From assembly GCA_949296355.1 (NCBI GenBank), contig CASFPS010000009.1, positions 1 to 61,111 on the forward strand: a DNA stretch of 61,111 nt. The letters are read 5' to 3'. Shown piece after piece: positions 44,043-53,419 of this stretch; positions within the stretch are counted from its first letter, which is position 1, and each line of letters starts with the position of its first letter. The notes below the pieces were generated by a model. That model was given only the letters and a program-made list of their open reading frames with translations, searched no databases and was not told the origin of the DNA. The position numbers were made by a program, and so were the translations under genes. The stretch comes from an uncultured bacterium (GTDB lineage: Bacteria > Cyanobacteriota > Vampirovibrionia > Gastranaerophilales > Gastranaerophilaceae).

Positions 44043-44932
44043 TGACAATATTATCATTTTCGGAACTTATACAAAAATGTACAGATGAAAATAAAACAAT
44101 TTATGAAATTGCCCAGAATGAAGAAGCAATTCTTTCCGGTGACGCCGTAGATGTTATCAGGTTAAGAGTCCTTGAAGATTTGATTGCAATGAAAGAAGCC
44201 GTAAAAAACGGACTAAACTCGCGTGAAAAAGCAATAAGCGGCTGGTGCGGCGATGATTGCGCAAAACTTATTGAAAAGTTTTCCGGGAAACCGGCTTTAT
44301 TTGGCAAGATTTTTGAAAAGATAACAACTTATACACTTGCTACTGCCGAAGAAAATTTGAGAATGGGAAGAATTGTTGCCTGCCCGACAGCAGGCTCCTG
44401 CGGCATTGTTCCCTCTGTAATAATTGCAGTTGCAGAAGAGAAAAAAATTACTGAATCAGAACAGATTAACGGGCTGCTGGCTGCCGGAATAATAGGGCTT
44501 ATCGTTTCCAATAAAGTCCAGCTTGCAGGAGCGGTTGCCGGCTGTCAGGCAGAATGCGGGGTTGCTTCAGCCATGGCGGCAGGAGGCTTGGTACAAATGC
44601 TGGGAGGAGATAACAGAGAAATCATTAACGCATCTGCTCTGGCATTAAAAAATATACTTGGCTTGACTTGCGATCCTGTATGCGGTCTGGTAGAAGTTCC
44701 GTGCATAAAGCGAAATGCTTTTCTTGCAATACATGCGGTTACAGCTGCCGAACTTGCATTGTGCGGGGTAGAAAGCAAAATTCCTATTGATGAAATTGTT
44801 GATACTCTTAAAATAACAGGGCAGCTTATGTCACCGCTATTAAAAGAAACTTCCCTGGGCGGACTGGCTAAAACCAAAACCGCTCTTGAGCTTGAGAAAA
44901 AATTACACGCACAAAAACCTCTGCAGAATTAG
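44042..44932 (+). CDS. sdaAA: L-serine dehydratase alpha subunit (iron-sulfur)
   Basis: A 296-residue subunit carrying the 4Fe-4S cluster cysteines in CPTAGSCGIVP, AGCQAECG and CDPVCGLVEVPC. It is the catalytic part of the two-subunit enzyme found in anaerobic and Gram-positive bacteria. It starts with the stop codon of sdaAB, and a hairpin with a T-run follows the gene. Confidence 0.94.
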   Translation: MTILSFSELIQKCTDENKTIYEIAQNEEAILSGDAVDVIRLRVLEDLIAMKEAVKNGLNSREKAISGWCGDDCAKLIEKFSGKPALFGKIFEKITTYTLATAEENLRMGRIVACPTAGSCGIVPSVIIAVAEEKKITESEQINGLLAAGIIGLIVSNKVQLAGAVAGCQAECGVASAMAAGGLVQMLGGDNREIINASALALKNILGLTCDPVCGLVEVPCIKRNAFLAIHAVTAAELALCGVESKIPIDEIVDTLKITGQLMSPLLKETSLGGLAKTKTALELEKKLHAQKPLQN

Positions 44933-45051
44933 TAATTTTATATTATCTGCTATAAGTTAAAGATAAAAAAAACCACCCGGTGTGTGTCTCGAGTGGGTTT
45001 TGTTTTCTGCATCCTAATGGTCTTTTTAGTGTTTATTATCTAGGAGTTTAT

Positions 45052-45180
45052 ATGATTTTTGGGGTTATTAGTTTTTGCTATTTAGTGTTTCGGCTACACT
45101 TAAAGTGTGTATTTATATTATTGCACATAAGAATTTTAAGTCAAGAGGGGGGTAAATATATTTATAAAATTTTAATATGA
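45052..45180 (+). CDS. Doubtful 42-residue hydrophobic small ORF
   Basis: A 42-residue frame (MIFGVISFCYLVFRLHLKCV onward) with AGGAG 7 bases before the ATG. The product would be a single-helix membrane peptide. Its C-terminal third is encoded by the recurring GGGGTAAATA motif and there is no family support, so the ORF may be fortuitous. Confidence 0.2.
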   Translation: MIFGVISFCYLVFRLHLKCVFILLHIRILSQEGGKYIYKILI

Positions 45181-45247
45181 ATTTTATAAAACCTTATAAT
45201 TACAGCATTTGAATACTTTACAAACCTTAACATTTAAGGGATAAATA

Positions 45248-45280
45248 AAAGGGTATTAATAATTGTAATTAATACCCTTT
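45248..45280 (-). terminator. Intrinsic terminator of lpxA
   Basis: Perfect 13-base arms AAAGGGTATTAAT (45248-45260) and ATTAATACCCTTT (45268-45280). On the minus strand the hairpin runs into TTTTATTTATCCC. Confidence 0.75.
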
Positions 45281-45311
45281 ATATTGAATATATAAATTTT
45301 ATTTAGTTTAA

Positions 45312-46145
45312 TTATTCAGCATCTAATGATTGATATCCTGATTTATGAGTTTTTAACAAAACTCCTCTTTTTGAAGACTTAATAAATTCAATCATCTTCT
45401 CAATATATTCATTCATAGGAATTTCAGCCTTTATTTTCTCTATGGCTTGTGATGTATTGTATTCTTCTGAAATCAATAGTTTGAACGCTTCATTTGTAGC
45501 GGTTCTGATTTCCTGCGAAACCCCTCTGCGTTTCATTGCAATAACATTCAATCCGCGCGGAACAGGCGGTCTCCCCTCACCTTTTGAATATGGAAGAATA
45601 TCCTGTCTTGAAGCGGAGAAGCCGCTTATAATTGCCATGTCACCAATTCTTATATTTTGATGGAACACGCTCATGCCTCCGACAAATGCTCCGAAACCGA
45701 CATGTACATGCCCGCCTAAAGTTACAAGATTTGCTAAAATAACCTGATCTTCAAGTACGCAGTTGTGAGCGATGTGTGAGCCAACCATAAGCAGACATTT
45801 ATTACCGATTCTTGTAGTAAAATCTCCGCATGCAGCGCCGCGGTGAATTGTAACATTTTCTTTTATAATTGTTTCATTTCCAATAACAACTTTAGTCGGC
45901 TCACCTTTATAGCCTAAATCTTGAGGCTCAGAACCGATCGTAGAGAATGGAGAAATTGTACAATTTTCTCCGATTTCAGCAAATTCTATGTAGGCATTTG
46001 CTATTACTCTTGTACCTTTACCAAGTTTTACCCCTTCTCCTATAACGACGTTAGGACCAATTGTTACACCTTCAGAAATCTCTGCAGACGGGTGTATTAC
46101 TGCAGACGGATGTATTGAACATTTTTCAAGTACAGAATTTGTCAT
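45312..46145 (-). CDS. lpxA: UDP-N-acetylglucosamine acyltransferase
   Basis: A 277-residue left-handed beta-helix acyltransferase with hexapeptide repeats at 10-200 (IHPSAVIHPSAEISEGVTIG). The catalytic-His region is GSHIAHNCVLED, followed by GGHVHVGFGAFVGG and PRGLNVIAMKRRGVS in the C-terminal helical part. It attaches the first acyl chain in lipid A synthesis, so the organism should make lipopolysaccharide. Other lpx genes are not adjacent. Confidence 0.92.
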   Translation of the reverse strand: MTNSVLEKCSIHPSAVIHPSAEISEGVTIGPNVVIGEGVKLGKGTRVIANAYIEFAEIGENCTISPFSTIGSEPQDLGYKGEPTKVVIGNETIIKENVTIHRGAACGDFTTRIGNKCLLMVGSHIAHNCVLEDQVILANLVTLGGHVHVGFGAFVGGMSVFHQNIRIGDMAIISGFSASRQDILPYSKGEGRPPVPRGLNVIAMKRRGVSQEIRTATNEAFKLLISEEYNTSQAIEKIKAEIPMNEYIEKMIEFIKSSKRGVLLKTHKSGYQSLDAE

Positions 46146-46237
46146 TTAATTTCTCCATGCTATTATTTCTACAATTCAAGTATAGTATAAAAAATAGCAG
46201 ATGGGGCAAATATTTACATAATCTTTATGTCTCAAAG

Positions 46238-48754
46238 TTATGTTTTACTAACCAATGACTTATTAAATACTTGTTTGTAATAATCCATATTAATATTCAG
46301 GTTTTCGCCGATTTCAAACAGCATTACAAGCAAATCTCTGTCAGCCTGGCAAGAAACACTGTTTATCAAATCTTCTATATTGGTAACAATTTTTGAGAAG
46401 TAGTAATTTTGAGCTTCTGCAATATCGACTTTTATTTCAAGTTTTGCAATGCAATCCAGCAGCTCTAAGGTTGCTTCAACCTGCTGTAGATCTAATGCAT
46501 AAGACAACCTGTTGATATTCTGTGCAATCTTTTTACTGAATATTTTAGAAGTCGGAGTTTTGTCAATTTCAATTCCGATTCTTTTAGCTTCAAAGTTGAT
46601 ATCAGAAGCCTGCTGGATAATGTCGTTATCCAGAAAACCTCTTGAATCTACAAACAGATCGTTAAACTGTTTTGTAAGCACGTACTGGGCAGAAATCTTA
46701 AATTCTTTAGGAATTTCAAGACCGAGTGACTGCATCTGATAGATTGAGCCTTTACCTTCGTTATACATTGACTCATATGTGTTTGCAAAGAGCTGCAATT
46801 TACCTTTAAGCATTGTTTGAAGAATCTTGCGGCGCTCTTCAATAAATATATCTTTAAGAGTAAAGTATTCAGAGCCGAAGTAATTATCAATGCTTCTGAT
46901 AATTTCAGTAAGCGGGGATACAAGGTAAGTTCTGACAAGCTCTTTCTGGATATCATCAAAGTCGTCAGAGTATTCTTTAATTGCACAATGGAAATCCCCG
47001 CCCGAGAATTGGAGCAGTGCAAAAATCATATTTGATTTTTCCAGTGTAACCTTTGATTCCACTTCAATATGACCGATAACAAGCTTAGAATTTCCTTTTG
47101 TAACTGTTTTATAAGAATGTTTGCGTATCTTGTAACAATATACGGTCTCTTCATCTTCAATATCTGTATACAAAGATGAAATTGCCCACAAGCTTACCAT
47201 CTGTTTAGGAGTAATAACTGACGGTTTAACGAATTTTTCATACACATCTTTGCCTGAACCGAATTCAGGAATATTGCTTTTTGCCTCCTTTAAAATCTCA
47301 AGAAACGGAGTTTCCAGATCTTTTTTCAAGAATGATTTTGCAAGCTGCATAACTCTTGCCGCGTATTTCATTATCTGAACGGTTTCTATTCCTGATATTT
47401 CCGAGAAGAACCAGCCGCAGCTTGTGTACATAAGCATTGCCTCTCTCTGGATTTCCAATAATTCCATTGCCTTGACTTTTTGTTCGTCATTAAGTTCAGG
47501 CAGGAAGTATTCTTCCTGAAAGTTTTTAACGCTTATATCACTTCTGTCTAAAATAACGCTTATATAATTTTCTCTTGTATCCTGCGGATTTTTGAAGTAT
47601 TTTTTACCCTGCTTGTGATATAAAGCTGCCATCTCATCTCTTAAGAAGTCAAGAGCGTTTCTGAGAGGCTTTCTCCATTTCTGGTTCCAGCCGGGATGTC
47701 CGCCCGTTGAGCAGCCGCAATCATCACACCATCTTCCGACACCGTGGAAGCAGCTCCAGGAGGATACAGGTTTAATTTCTACTTCCCAGTCGCTTCTGTA
47801 TTTTTCCAAGTATTCGCCGTAGTTTGTAATTTCAAATCCGGCATCTTTAACTTTTACCTTTACTGCATAGGCTAATGCCATATCTCCAAATTTTGTATGG
47901 TGTCCGTAGCTTTCGCCGTCTGTTGCAATATGAACTAACTGCGGATAGTTTCTTAGAGTTGAAATACCGTCTTTCAAACGGTTCACAAACTTATTACCGT
48001 CGGTTAAAAGTTCGTCAAAGGCAACCGAGCGTGATATTGCCCCGTCGTAGAAGAAAAGGTCAATGTACTTGCCCGGAGCTGATTTAATATAATATCTGTA
48101 GGATCTTGCAGGGTCAATATTACCCCAGCTTACGTCCTGCCACGTTTTTTCGCCTTCTTTTCTGATTCTTTGCGCCTGATACGGCGAAAGAATAGTAAAC
48201 TTGATACCGTTTTCAACAAGGACTCTTAATGTATCATCATCGCATGCGGTTTCCGCTAACCACATTCCCTCAGGTTTTCTGCCAAAACGGTATTCAAAAT
48301 CCTTAATGCCCCACTTAACCTGAGTCTGCTTATCTCTTTCGTTAGCAAGAGGCATAATCATGTGGTTATAAACCTGAGCTATTGCGTTACCATGACCGGA
48401 ATGCATTCTTCTTGAATTTATATCAGCCTTGATAATACGTTCATAAGCAAGAGGAGCAAATTCTTCCATCCACGAAAAAAGTGTAGGACCAAAATTGTAA
48501 CTCATATATTCATAATTGTTAACAACATTAAGTATTCGATTTTTTGAATCAACAATTTTTGAAACAGAGTTTGGATTATAGCACTCTGCATTAATCCTTT
48601 CATTCCAGTCGTGGAAAGGCTGGGCACTGTCTTGCTGTTCTATAGCTTCCAGCCACGGGTTTTCCCTTGGCGGCTGGTAAAAATGCCCGTGAATCGTCAA
48701 AAAGACTTTATTCTTATTTTCTTCCTGCTTATTCTCTGTTTTTTTATCCGGCAT
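46238..48754 (-). CDS. GH57-family glycoside hydrolase with DUF3536
   Basis: An 838-residue protein. The N-terminal GH57 barrel has the first signature HGHFYQPPRENPW at about 25-37, then HSGHGNAIAQVYNHMIMPLA and the catalytic Glu in GMWLAETACDDDTL. The C-terminal 400 residues match DUF3536 in layout. GH57 enzymes act on alpha-glucans such as starch and glycogen. The specific substrate is unknown, and no signal peptide is present, so it is probably cytosolic. It is common in cyanobacteria and their relatives. The next gene upstream is 3 bases away. Confidence 0.88.
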   Translation of the reverse strand: MPDKKTENKQEENKNKVFLTIHGHFYQPPRENPWLEAIEQQDSAQPFHDWNERINAECYNPNSVSKIVDSKNRILNVVNNYEYMSYNFGPTLFSWMEEFAPLAYERIIKADINSRRMHSGHGNAIAQVYNHMIMPLANERDKQTQVKWGIKDFEYRFGRKPEGMWLAETACDDDTLRVLVENGIKFTILSPYQAQRIRKEGEKTWQDVSWGNIDPARSYRYYIKSAPGKYIDLFFYDGAISRSVAFDELLTDGNKFVNRLKDGISTLRNYPQLVHIATDGESYGHHTKFGDMALAYAVKVKVKDAGFEITNYGEYLEKYRSDWEVEIKPVSSWSCFHGVGRWCDDCGCSTGGHPGWNQKWRKPLRNALDFLRDEMAALYHKQGKKYFKNPQDTRENYISVILDRSDISVKNFQEEYFLPELNDEQKVKAMELLEIQREAMLMYTSCGWFFSEISGIETVQIMKYAARVMQLAKSFLKKDLETPFLEILKEAKSNIPEFGSGKDVYEKFVKPSVITPKQMVSLWAISSLYTDIEDEETVYCYKIRKHSYKTVTKGNSKLVIGHIEVESKVTLEKSNMIFALLQFSGGDFHCAIKEYSDDFDDIQKELVRTYLVSPLTEIIRSIDNYFGSEYFTLKDIFIEERRKILQTMLKGKLQLFANTYESMYNEGKGSIYQMQSLGLEIPKEFKISAQYVLTKQFNDLFVDSRGFLDNDIIQQASDINFEAKRIGIEIDKTPTSKIFSKKIAQNINRLSYALDLQQVEATLELLDCIAKLEIKVDIAEAQNYYFSKIVTNIEDLINSVSCQADRDLLVMLFEIGENLNINMDYYKQVFNKSLVSKT

Positions 48755-48757
48755 GAT

Positions 48758-49273
48758 TTATTTTTCTCCGTTACTTTTTTCTTCCGGTGCTTTCTTTAAA
48801 ATCGTAAGCTGCTCTACATCAACCCAGGCATCCCCGAGAGCATCAGAAAAAACTTTTCCTTTTATCTCTATTTCATCATTGGTCTTTAAATCAATAAATT
48901 TTTCCGCTAAATCCCTCTTCAAAAATAATTTCATCTCTGAAAGCGGGATATCGTGTGATGTATCATCTCTCTTTACCAGAAATGATATATAATCATCAGA
49001 CGATTTGAAAGCAGGCTTATAATCAAGCCCCAGAGTTGAGAATTTGTCAAATTTAGCCTTCATTATCACATTTTTGTTTAAATAAGAGGAAGGTGAATTT
49101 ACAATACCCAACGGAGTTGCTGTAACAGCAGCCGTTGTTGCTTGTGCGGCAGGTTTTGCAGCAACTGCCGCCGGCTGGGCAGAAACTCTTTCAAGACACA
49201 CCGCGCTTGTTGTCAATATTCCGGCACTTAACAACACCAGTGACACGGACTTTAAATATCTATATAATTTCAT
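48758..49273 (-). CDS. Exported OB-fold-like protein
   Basis: About 171 residues from the Met giving MKLYRYLKSVSLVLLSAGIL, with GAGAGG just upstream; a Met 11 codons earlier is less likely. A signal peptide is followed by an Ala-rich linker (about 35-60) and a beta-rich OB-fold-like domain (65-165) in which KTNDEIEIKGKVFSDALGDAWVDVEQL resembles the nucleic-acid or ligand-binding fold. It has no known function. It lies 3 bases upstream of the GH57 gene. Confidence 0.7.
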   Translation of the reverse strand: MKLYRYLKSVSLVLLSAGILTTSAVCLERVSAQPAAVAAKPAAQATTAAVTATPLGIVNSPSSYLNKNVIMKAKFDKFSTLGLDYKPAFKSSDDYISFLVKRDDTSHDIPLSEMKLFLKRDLAEKFIDLKTNDEIEIKGKVFSDALGDAWVDVEQLTILKKAPEEKSNGEK

Positions 49274-49338
49274 ATTAAACCTCTCTTTTACGTTACATAT
49301 TACCATGTTTTGTATGGAATGTAAAATTATGAATATTC

Positions 49339-49368
49339 TTGCATTTATCCATTCTTTTCTGGTATATT
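49339..49368 (+). promoter_or_regulatory. Promoter of the sigma factor - gcvPB unit
   Basis: TTGCAT (49339-49344), an 18-base spacer and an extended -10, TGGTATATT (-10 box at 49363-49368). The ATG at 49376 is only 8 bases beyond it, so the mRNA is probably leaderless. Confidence 0.55.
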
Positions 49369-49375
49369 ATAAGGT

Positions 49376-50014
49376 ATGAAAGATTTAGAGTCTATAAACA
49401 GAGAGCGGGAAGGAAGGGCTAATCTTTCCCAGTATAAAGAACTAATTGAAACTATATCTAAAGTCGAATACAAGAAATTTTCCAATCTCGGATTGATTGA
49501 TTTATCGGAAGTTATAGGGCTTGCAAATTATACTGTCTACTATCTGGTAAATAATGCTAAAAATAAAGATTTATACAATACGGCATATCTTACAAAAGCA
49601 ATAAAATGGGCAATCAGAAACGAAATGCGCCGCCGCTATAAATGGTACGTTATGAAAAATAACGAATCCGATGAGCACGAAAAGATTAAAGATGCTGTTT
49701 ATAAGACAATACTTTCAATTGAAGAAATGGCTGATGCAGAAAATCCGACTGTAATAAAAGATAATCACAGAACGCCAGAAGAAAAAGCTGAAATTGTAGA
49801 ACTTAAAAACAGAATTTGCGAGGTTATGAAAAAACTTTCACAAAGAGAGCAGGATTTAATCGAAGCCAAGTATTTTTATGATAAAAAGCTTAAAGATATA
49901 TCAGCAGAGTTTAATATTTCACAATCACGTATTTCAAGAATAATCCAGAATGCGCTGGATAAAATAAAAAGAGAACTACTAAAACAGGAAGAAGTCGATG
50001 AAAACAATATTTGA
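49376..50014 (+). CDS. Sigma-70 family RNA polymerase sigma factor
   Basis: A 212-residue sigma factor. Region 2 is diverged ([19 protein letters not shown] near 74-92), and region 4 is clear at about 150-208 ([45 protein letters not shown]). The region 4 style, [20 protein letters not shown], recalls the FliA/SigB group, but region 3 seems reduced. It overlaps gcvPB by 17 bases, an unusual pairing of a sigma factor with a glycine-cleavage gene. Its -10 box sits too close for a normal leader. Confidence 0.85.
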   Translation: MKDLESINREREGRANLSQYKELIETISKVEYKKFSNLGLIDLSEVIGLANYTVYYLVNNAKNKDLYNTAYLTKAIKWAIRNEMRRRYKWYVMKNNESDEHEKIKDAVYKTILSIEEMADAENPTVIKDNHRTPEEKAEIVELKNRICEVMKKLSQREQDLIEAKYFYDKKLKDISAEFNISQSRISRIIQNALDKIKRELLKQEEVDENNI

Positions 50015-51617
50015 GAGGGGTAAATGTATTTCAGCCGGTATTGAGCCTACAAGTTTGGTGTCTAATGGGGGTAGGGGTAAATGTATTTCAACCTCCATTG
50101 AGCCTACAAGCTTGGTGTCTAATAGGGGGGGGGAATGTATTGTAGACGGTATTGAGTCTACAAATTTAGCGTCTGATGGGGGATGTATTTCAGCCTCCAT
50201 TGAGCCTACAAGTTTGGCGCAAGGGGGTCAAGGTGTAATGTCCGGTCGTCTGAAGCTGGGTGATTTCCTTCCGGATTCAATGCTGAGAAAAGAGCCGATT
50301 GGGCTGCCGGAACTCAGCGAACTGGAAGTTATGCGCCATTATAAAGAGCTTAGTGACAGGAATTTCTGTATAGAAAAAGGCTTTTATCCGCTTGGCTCCT
50401 GCACAATGAAATACAATCCGAAAGTTAATGAACTTCTGGCGTCTCTTGAAGGCTTTGTTAATTTACATCCGCTTCAAAATGATGAAGATTCTCAGGGTGC
50501 TCTTGAATTAATGTACAATCTGCAGGAAAAATTGAAGAAAATTACCGGTATGGATGCTATTACACTCCAGCCTGCAGCCGGTGCTCACGGTGAACTTACC
50601 GGCATGATGATTATAAAAAAATATTTTGAAGTTAAGGGCGAAACTAACAGAAAAAAAGTTATTATTCCTGATTCTGCCCACGGCACAAACCCTGCCAGCG
50701 CAAAAATGTGCGGGTTTGATATAGTTGAAATTAAATCAAACGAACGAGGTCAGGTTGATGTTGAAGCTTTAAAAGAAATTCTTGACGAAGATGTTGCGGC
50801 AATAATGATGACAAATCCTAATACACTCGGGCTTTTTGAGGAAAGAGTGCTTGAAATTTCCGATTTGATGCATAAAAACGGCTCGCTTCTTTATTATGAC
50901 GGCGCAAACTTTAATGCAATTATGGGATGGACAAATCCGGCGCTTATGGGATTTGACGTTGTACACCTTAATCTGCATAAAACATTTGCAACTCCTCACG
51001 GCGGCGGAGGTCCGGGTGCCGGACCGGTCGGAGTAAAAGCCTTCTTAAAAGACTTTCTGCCAAAACCGACTATTGAATTTAACGGAGAAAAATACTATAG
51101 AAACTATGATATAAAACATTCAATAGGAAAAGTAAGAAGTTTTTACGGAAACTTTGGTGTTCTGGTAAGAGCGTATGCTTATATTCTTATGATGGGTAAT
51201 GACTTAAAGCTTGCAAGTGCGGATGCTGTATTGAATGCAAATTACATAAAAGAAAAATTGAAAGGTACCTACGAGCTTCCTTATGACGAGCCTTGCATGC
51301 ACGAATTTGTATTATCAGGAGAAAAACAGCACGAACAGGGCGTTTCAACACTAGGAATTGCAAAACGTTTAATGGATTCTAACTGCCATCCGCCAACAGT
51401 GTATTTTCCGCTGATTGTTCACGAAGCAATGATGATTGAGCCGACAGAATCTGAATCAAAAGAAGTTCTCGATGAATTCATTGACACAATGCTTAAAATT
51501 GCAAAAGAAATCGAAGAGAATCCGGCAGAGGTTCTGGAATCACCAAAATCAACACCTGTTAAAAAAGTTGATGAGACTCTGGCGGCAAGACATCCTGATT
51601 TGACATTTAAGGGGTAA
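49998..51617 (+). CDS. gcvPB: Glycine dehydrogenase (decarboxylating) subunit 2 with N-terminal repeat insertion
   Basis: A 539-residue PLP enzyme, half of the two-part glycine cleavage P protein. The native N-terminus MKTIFERG and the core starting [18 protein letters not shown] are separated by about 72 residues (9-80) made of four imperfect repeats of 16-19 residues. The rest is normal: [28 protein letters not shown], and the PLP lysine in [19 protein letters not shown]. It decarboxylates glycine with GcvPA and the lipoylated H protein, neither being in the window. The ATG at 49998 lies inside the sigma factor gene; M81 at 50238 is an alternative start. Confidence 0.9.
   Translation: MKTIFERGKCISAGIEPTSLVSNGGRGKCISTSIEPTSLVSNRGGECIVDGIESTNLASDGGCISASIEPTSLAQGGQGVMSGRLKLGDFLPDSMLRKEPIGLPELSELEVMRHYKELSDRNFCIEKGFYPLGSCTMKYNPKVNELLASLEGFVNLHPLQNDEDSQGALELMYNLQEKLKKITGMDAITLQPAAGAHGELTGMMIIKKYFEVKGETNRKKVIIPDSAHGTNPASAKMCGFDIVEIKSNERGQVDVEALKEILDEDVAAIMMTNPNTLGLFEERVLEISDLMHKNGSLLYYDGANFNAIMGWTNPALMGFDVVHLNLHKTFATPHGGGGPGAGPVGVKAFLKDFLPKPTIEFNGEKYYRNYDIKHSIGKVRSFYGNFGVLVRAYAYILMMGNDLKLASADAVLNANYIKEKLKGTYELPYDEPCMHEFVLSGEKQHEQGVSTLGIAKRLMDSNCHPPTVYFPLIVHEAMMIEPTESESKEVLDEFIDTMLKIAKEIEENPAEVLESPKSTPVKKVDETLAARHPDLTFKG
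50017..50233 (+). repeat. Four-copy tandem repeat inside gcvPB
   Basis: Four imperfect units of 57, 54, 48 and about 54 bases. Units 1, 2 and 4 read close to AATGTATTTCAGCC, then ATTGAGCCTACAAG and TTGG; unit 3 is the most diverged. All unit lengths are multiples of three, so the frame stays open. Units 1 and 2 begin GGGGTAAATG (50017 and 50074). This is not a CRISPR: units abut without unique spacers. Confidence 0.85.
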
Positions 51618-51632
51618 AACATAAAAATCATA

Positions 51633-51664
51633 AAAAAAACGGATTTATTTAATCCGTTTTTTTA
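51633..51664 (+). terminator. Intrinsic terminator of gcvPB
   Basis: Perfect 13-base arms AAAAAAACGGATT (51633-51645) and AATCCGTTTTTTT (51651-51663) with a 5-base loop, and T-runs on both strands. It can also terminate the converging TPR gene. Confidence 0.92.
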
Positions 51665-51681
51665 TGCTCTCTGTAAATTAT

Positions 51682-53322
51682 TTAATTAAACAAATCGTAT
51701 AACCTGTCTCGAATTTCTTTTTCTGAGAGTTCTTCAGTGATTTTATTTAAATCCATTGTCATTTGATAATACTCTGCCGCAAGCGCTTTATCACCGATTG
51801 CCTGATACGCTCTTCCGAGGTTAAAATAAGCGAGCGTATAGTTCGGGTTAATATTGATTGCGTTTTTGAAGTATTCAACGGATTCTTTAGGATCGCCCAA
51901 TCCGTCAAGATAAACAACACCGAGATTGTTTTGCGCAATTTCAAAATCAGGATTTAATTCAATTGATTTATGAAATGCAACAATTGATTCTTCCAGATAA
52001 TCTTTTTCCCACAAAGCCAGTCCTGTTTTTGCATACGCAAGATAATTTTCAGGGTCGGTAGTTATTGCATCACAATATGTCTTAATGGCTTTATCCAAAT
52101 CTCCTTCCGTCATATAAAGATCTCCGAGCGAGAGTTGAATATCAATATTGTTTGGATCTAAAACCATTCCGGCATTGAAGGTTGCCTCTGCAGCTTCATA
52201 GTTGTTCTTAACTTCCGCATAAATAGCCCCGAGCGCATGGCAGACGATAGAAGTCCATTCCGCATCCGGATTAAGTTTTATCGCCTGCTGGTAATACTCA
52301 ATAGCGTCATCATAAAGCTCAGCCTTTATATAAGCGTAAGCAAGTGAATTGTTATAGTATGGATTTTCAGGATTTAATTCTTGTGCAAGCTTGAATGCGC
52401 TTACCGCATTTATTTTATCGGATTTATTAAGATAAAGATGTCCCAGTTCATAGTAAATCTTATCCATATCAATACCGAATTCTAATAAAGTATTATAATA
52501 ATCAATTGTTTCGTTAATTTTGTCAGGGAAATATGTCTGGCAAATTGTTGCAAGTTTAATCAAAACTTCTCTGTCGGAAGGATTAATTTCATACGCCTTT
52601 TTATAGCATTCCATGCTTGCTTCTATATCATTGCATTCCAGAGAAAGGTCGCCCATTTTCTGATAGAAGAGATTTCCCTGGGAAGTTTTTTCCAGACCTT
52701 TTGAATAAGCTTCCAGTGCTGACGGGAAAAGTTTCATTTTTTCAAAAGTTTCGCCCAGAGTTTTGTATGAAAAAACAGAAAAATCATTTGCTAAAAATTT
52801 GCAAAACATTTTAATAGAAGGGCAGTCCCACATAATCATCATGCTCCCTGATAGGAAATAGTACAAAAACTGCATAACATCTTTAACGGACGAGTTATGA
52901 TTTTTGATTCTGGAGAAGAGAAGTTTGGACAAAAAAAGTCGCGGGCGGGCGGAATTTTTGCCGGAATTAGTTACAGCAAGCTTAAATTCCTTTTCTGCTT
53001 CATCAAAATTACCGTTCAGGCACTGAAAATATCCGGTGTAAATATGTGCATTAACGTTTTCCGGCTCCAGAGTTAATGCTGTTCTGCACTGTTCAAGCGC
53101 GCCTTCAACAGAGATTTGTCCTTTCAATAACAACAAGCTTGCCAGCCGGTAATATGACTCGCAAATCGCCGGATTGACTTTTATCGCGTCAACATAGTAT
53201 TCGATAGCTTTTTCTAAATCTGCGTCCTGCTGTTTAATAAGATAATTTTCATGCGCTGCTCTGGCTTCTTCAAGCAAGATAGCAGCCTTATTATCAATCG
53301 CCATATCTGGGGTATTTGTCAT
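51682..53322 (-). CDS. TPR-repeat protein
   Basis: A 546-residue soluble protein made of about 12 tetratricopeptide repeats, clearest at 30-100 and 225-530 (for example NPDAEWTSIVCHALGAIYAE, NYLAYAKTGLALWEKDYLEESI and YTLAYFNLGRAYQAIGD). It lacks a signal peptide and membrane helix, so it is a cytosolic scaffold. No partner can be named from context. An irregular segment (about 130-220) interrupts the repeats. Confidence 0.88.
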   Translation of the reverse strand: MTNTPDMAIDNKAAILLEEARAAHENYLIKQQDADLEKAIEYYVDAIKVNPAICESYYRLASLLLLKGQISVEGALEQCRTALTLEPENVNAHIYTGYFQCLNGNFDEAEKEFKLAVTNSGKNSARPRLFLSKLLFSRIKNHNSSVKDVMQFLYYFLSGSMMIMWDCPSIKMFCKFLANDFSVFSYKTLGETFEKMKLFPSALEAYSKGLEKTSQGNLFYQKMGDLSLECNDIEASMECYKKAYEINPSDREVLIKLATICQTYFPDKINETIDYYNTLLEFGIDMDKIYYELGHLYLNKSDKINAVSAFKLAQELNPENPYYNNSLAYAYIKAELYDDAIEYYQQAIKLNPDAEWTSIVCHALGAIYAEVKNNYEAAEATFNAGMVLDPNNIDIQLSLGDLYMTEGDLDKAIKTYCDAITTDPENYLAYAKTGLALWEKDYLEESIVAFHKSIELNPDFEIAQNNLGVVYLDGLGDPKESVEYFKNAININPNYTLAYFNLGRAYQAIGDKALAAEYYQMTMDLNKITEELSEKEIRDRLYDLFN

Positions 53323-53419
53323 TTTCTTCTCCGAACCAAATTGTGTATACTTTTTCTTTCGTCCAAGAGTTTTTTTTCTTTAATTAATTTTGAAGTAAAT
53401 CATCCGAATGGGGTAAATT

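Larger units (their letters stand above)
44933..45311. other. 379-base gap with hairpins and a doubtful small ORF
   Basis: After sdaAA an imperfect hairpin (ACCACCC near 44970, GTGGGTTTTGTTTT near 44990) is a likely terminator. At 45096-45108 there is a 13-base palindrome ACACTTAAAGTGT. GGGGTAAATATATTTATA begins at 45149. An 11-base-arm inverted repeat (TTTATAAAATT at 45161-45171, AATTTTATAAA at 45180-45190) follows. A second terminator near 45248-45280 serves lpxA. Confidence 0.5.

Noticed and set aside
44980-45180. 66-codon ORF starting MCVSSGF
   Set aside because: Its first part runs through the terminator-like hairpin after sdaAA and lacks a ribosome-binding site. Only the internal ATG at 45052 has one, and that is kept as a low-confidence entry.
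50017-50233. CRISPR-like array
   Set aside because: Units abut directly with no unique spacers, vary in length by multiples of three and keep a reading frame joined to gcvPB. No cas gene is nearby.
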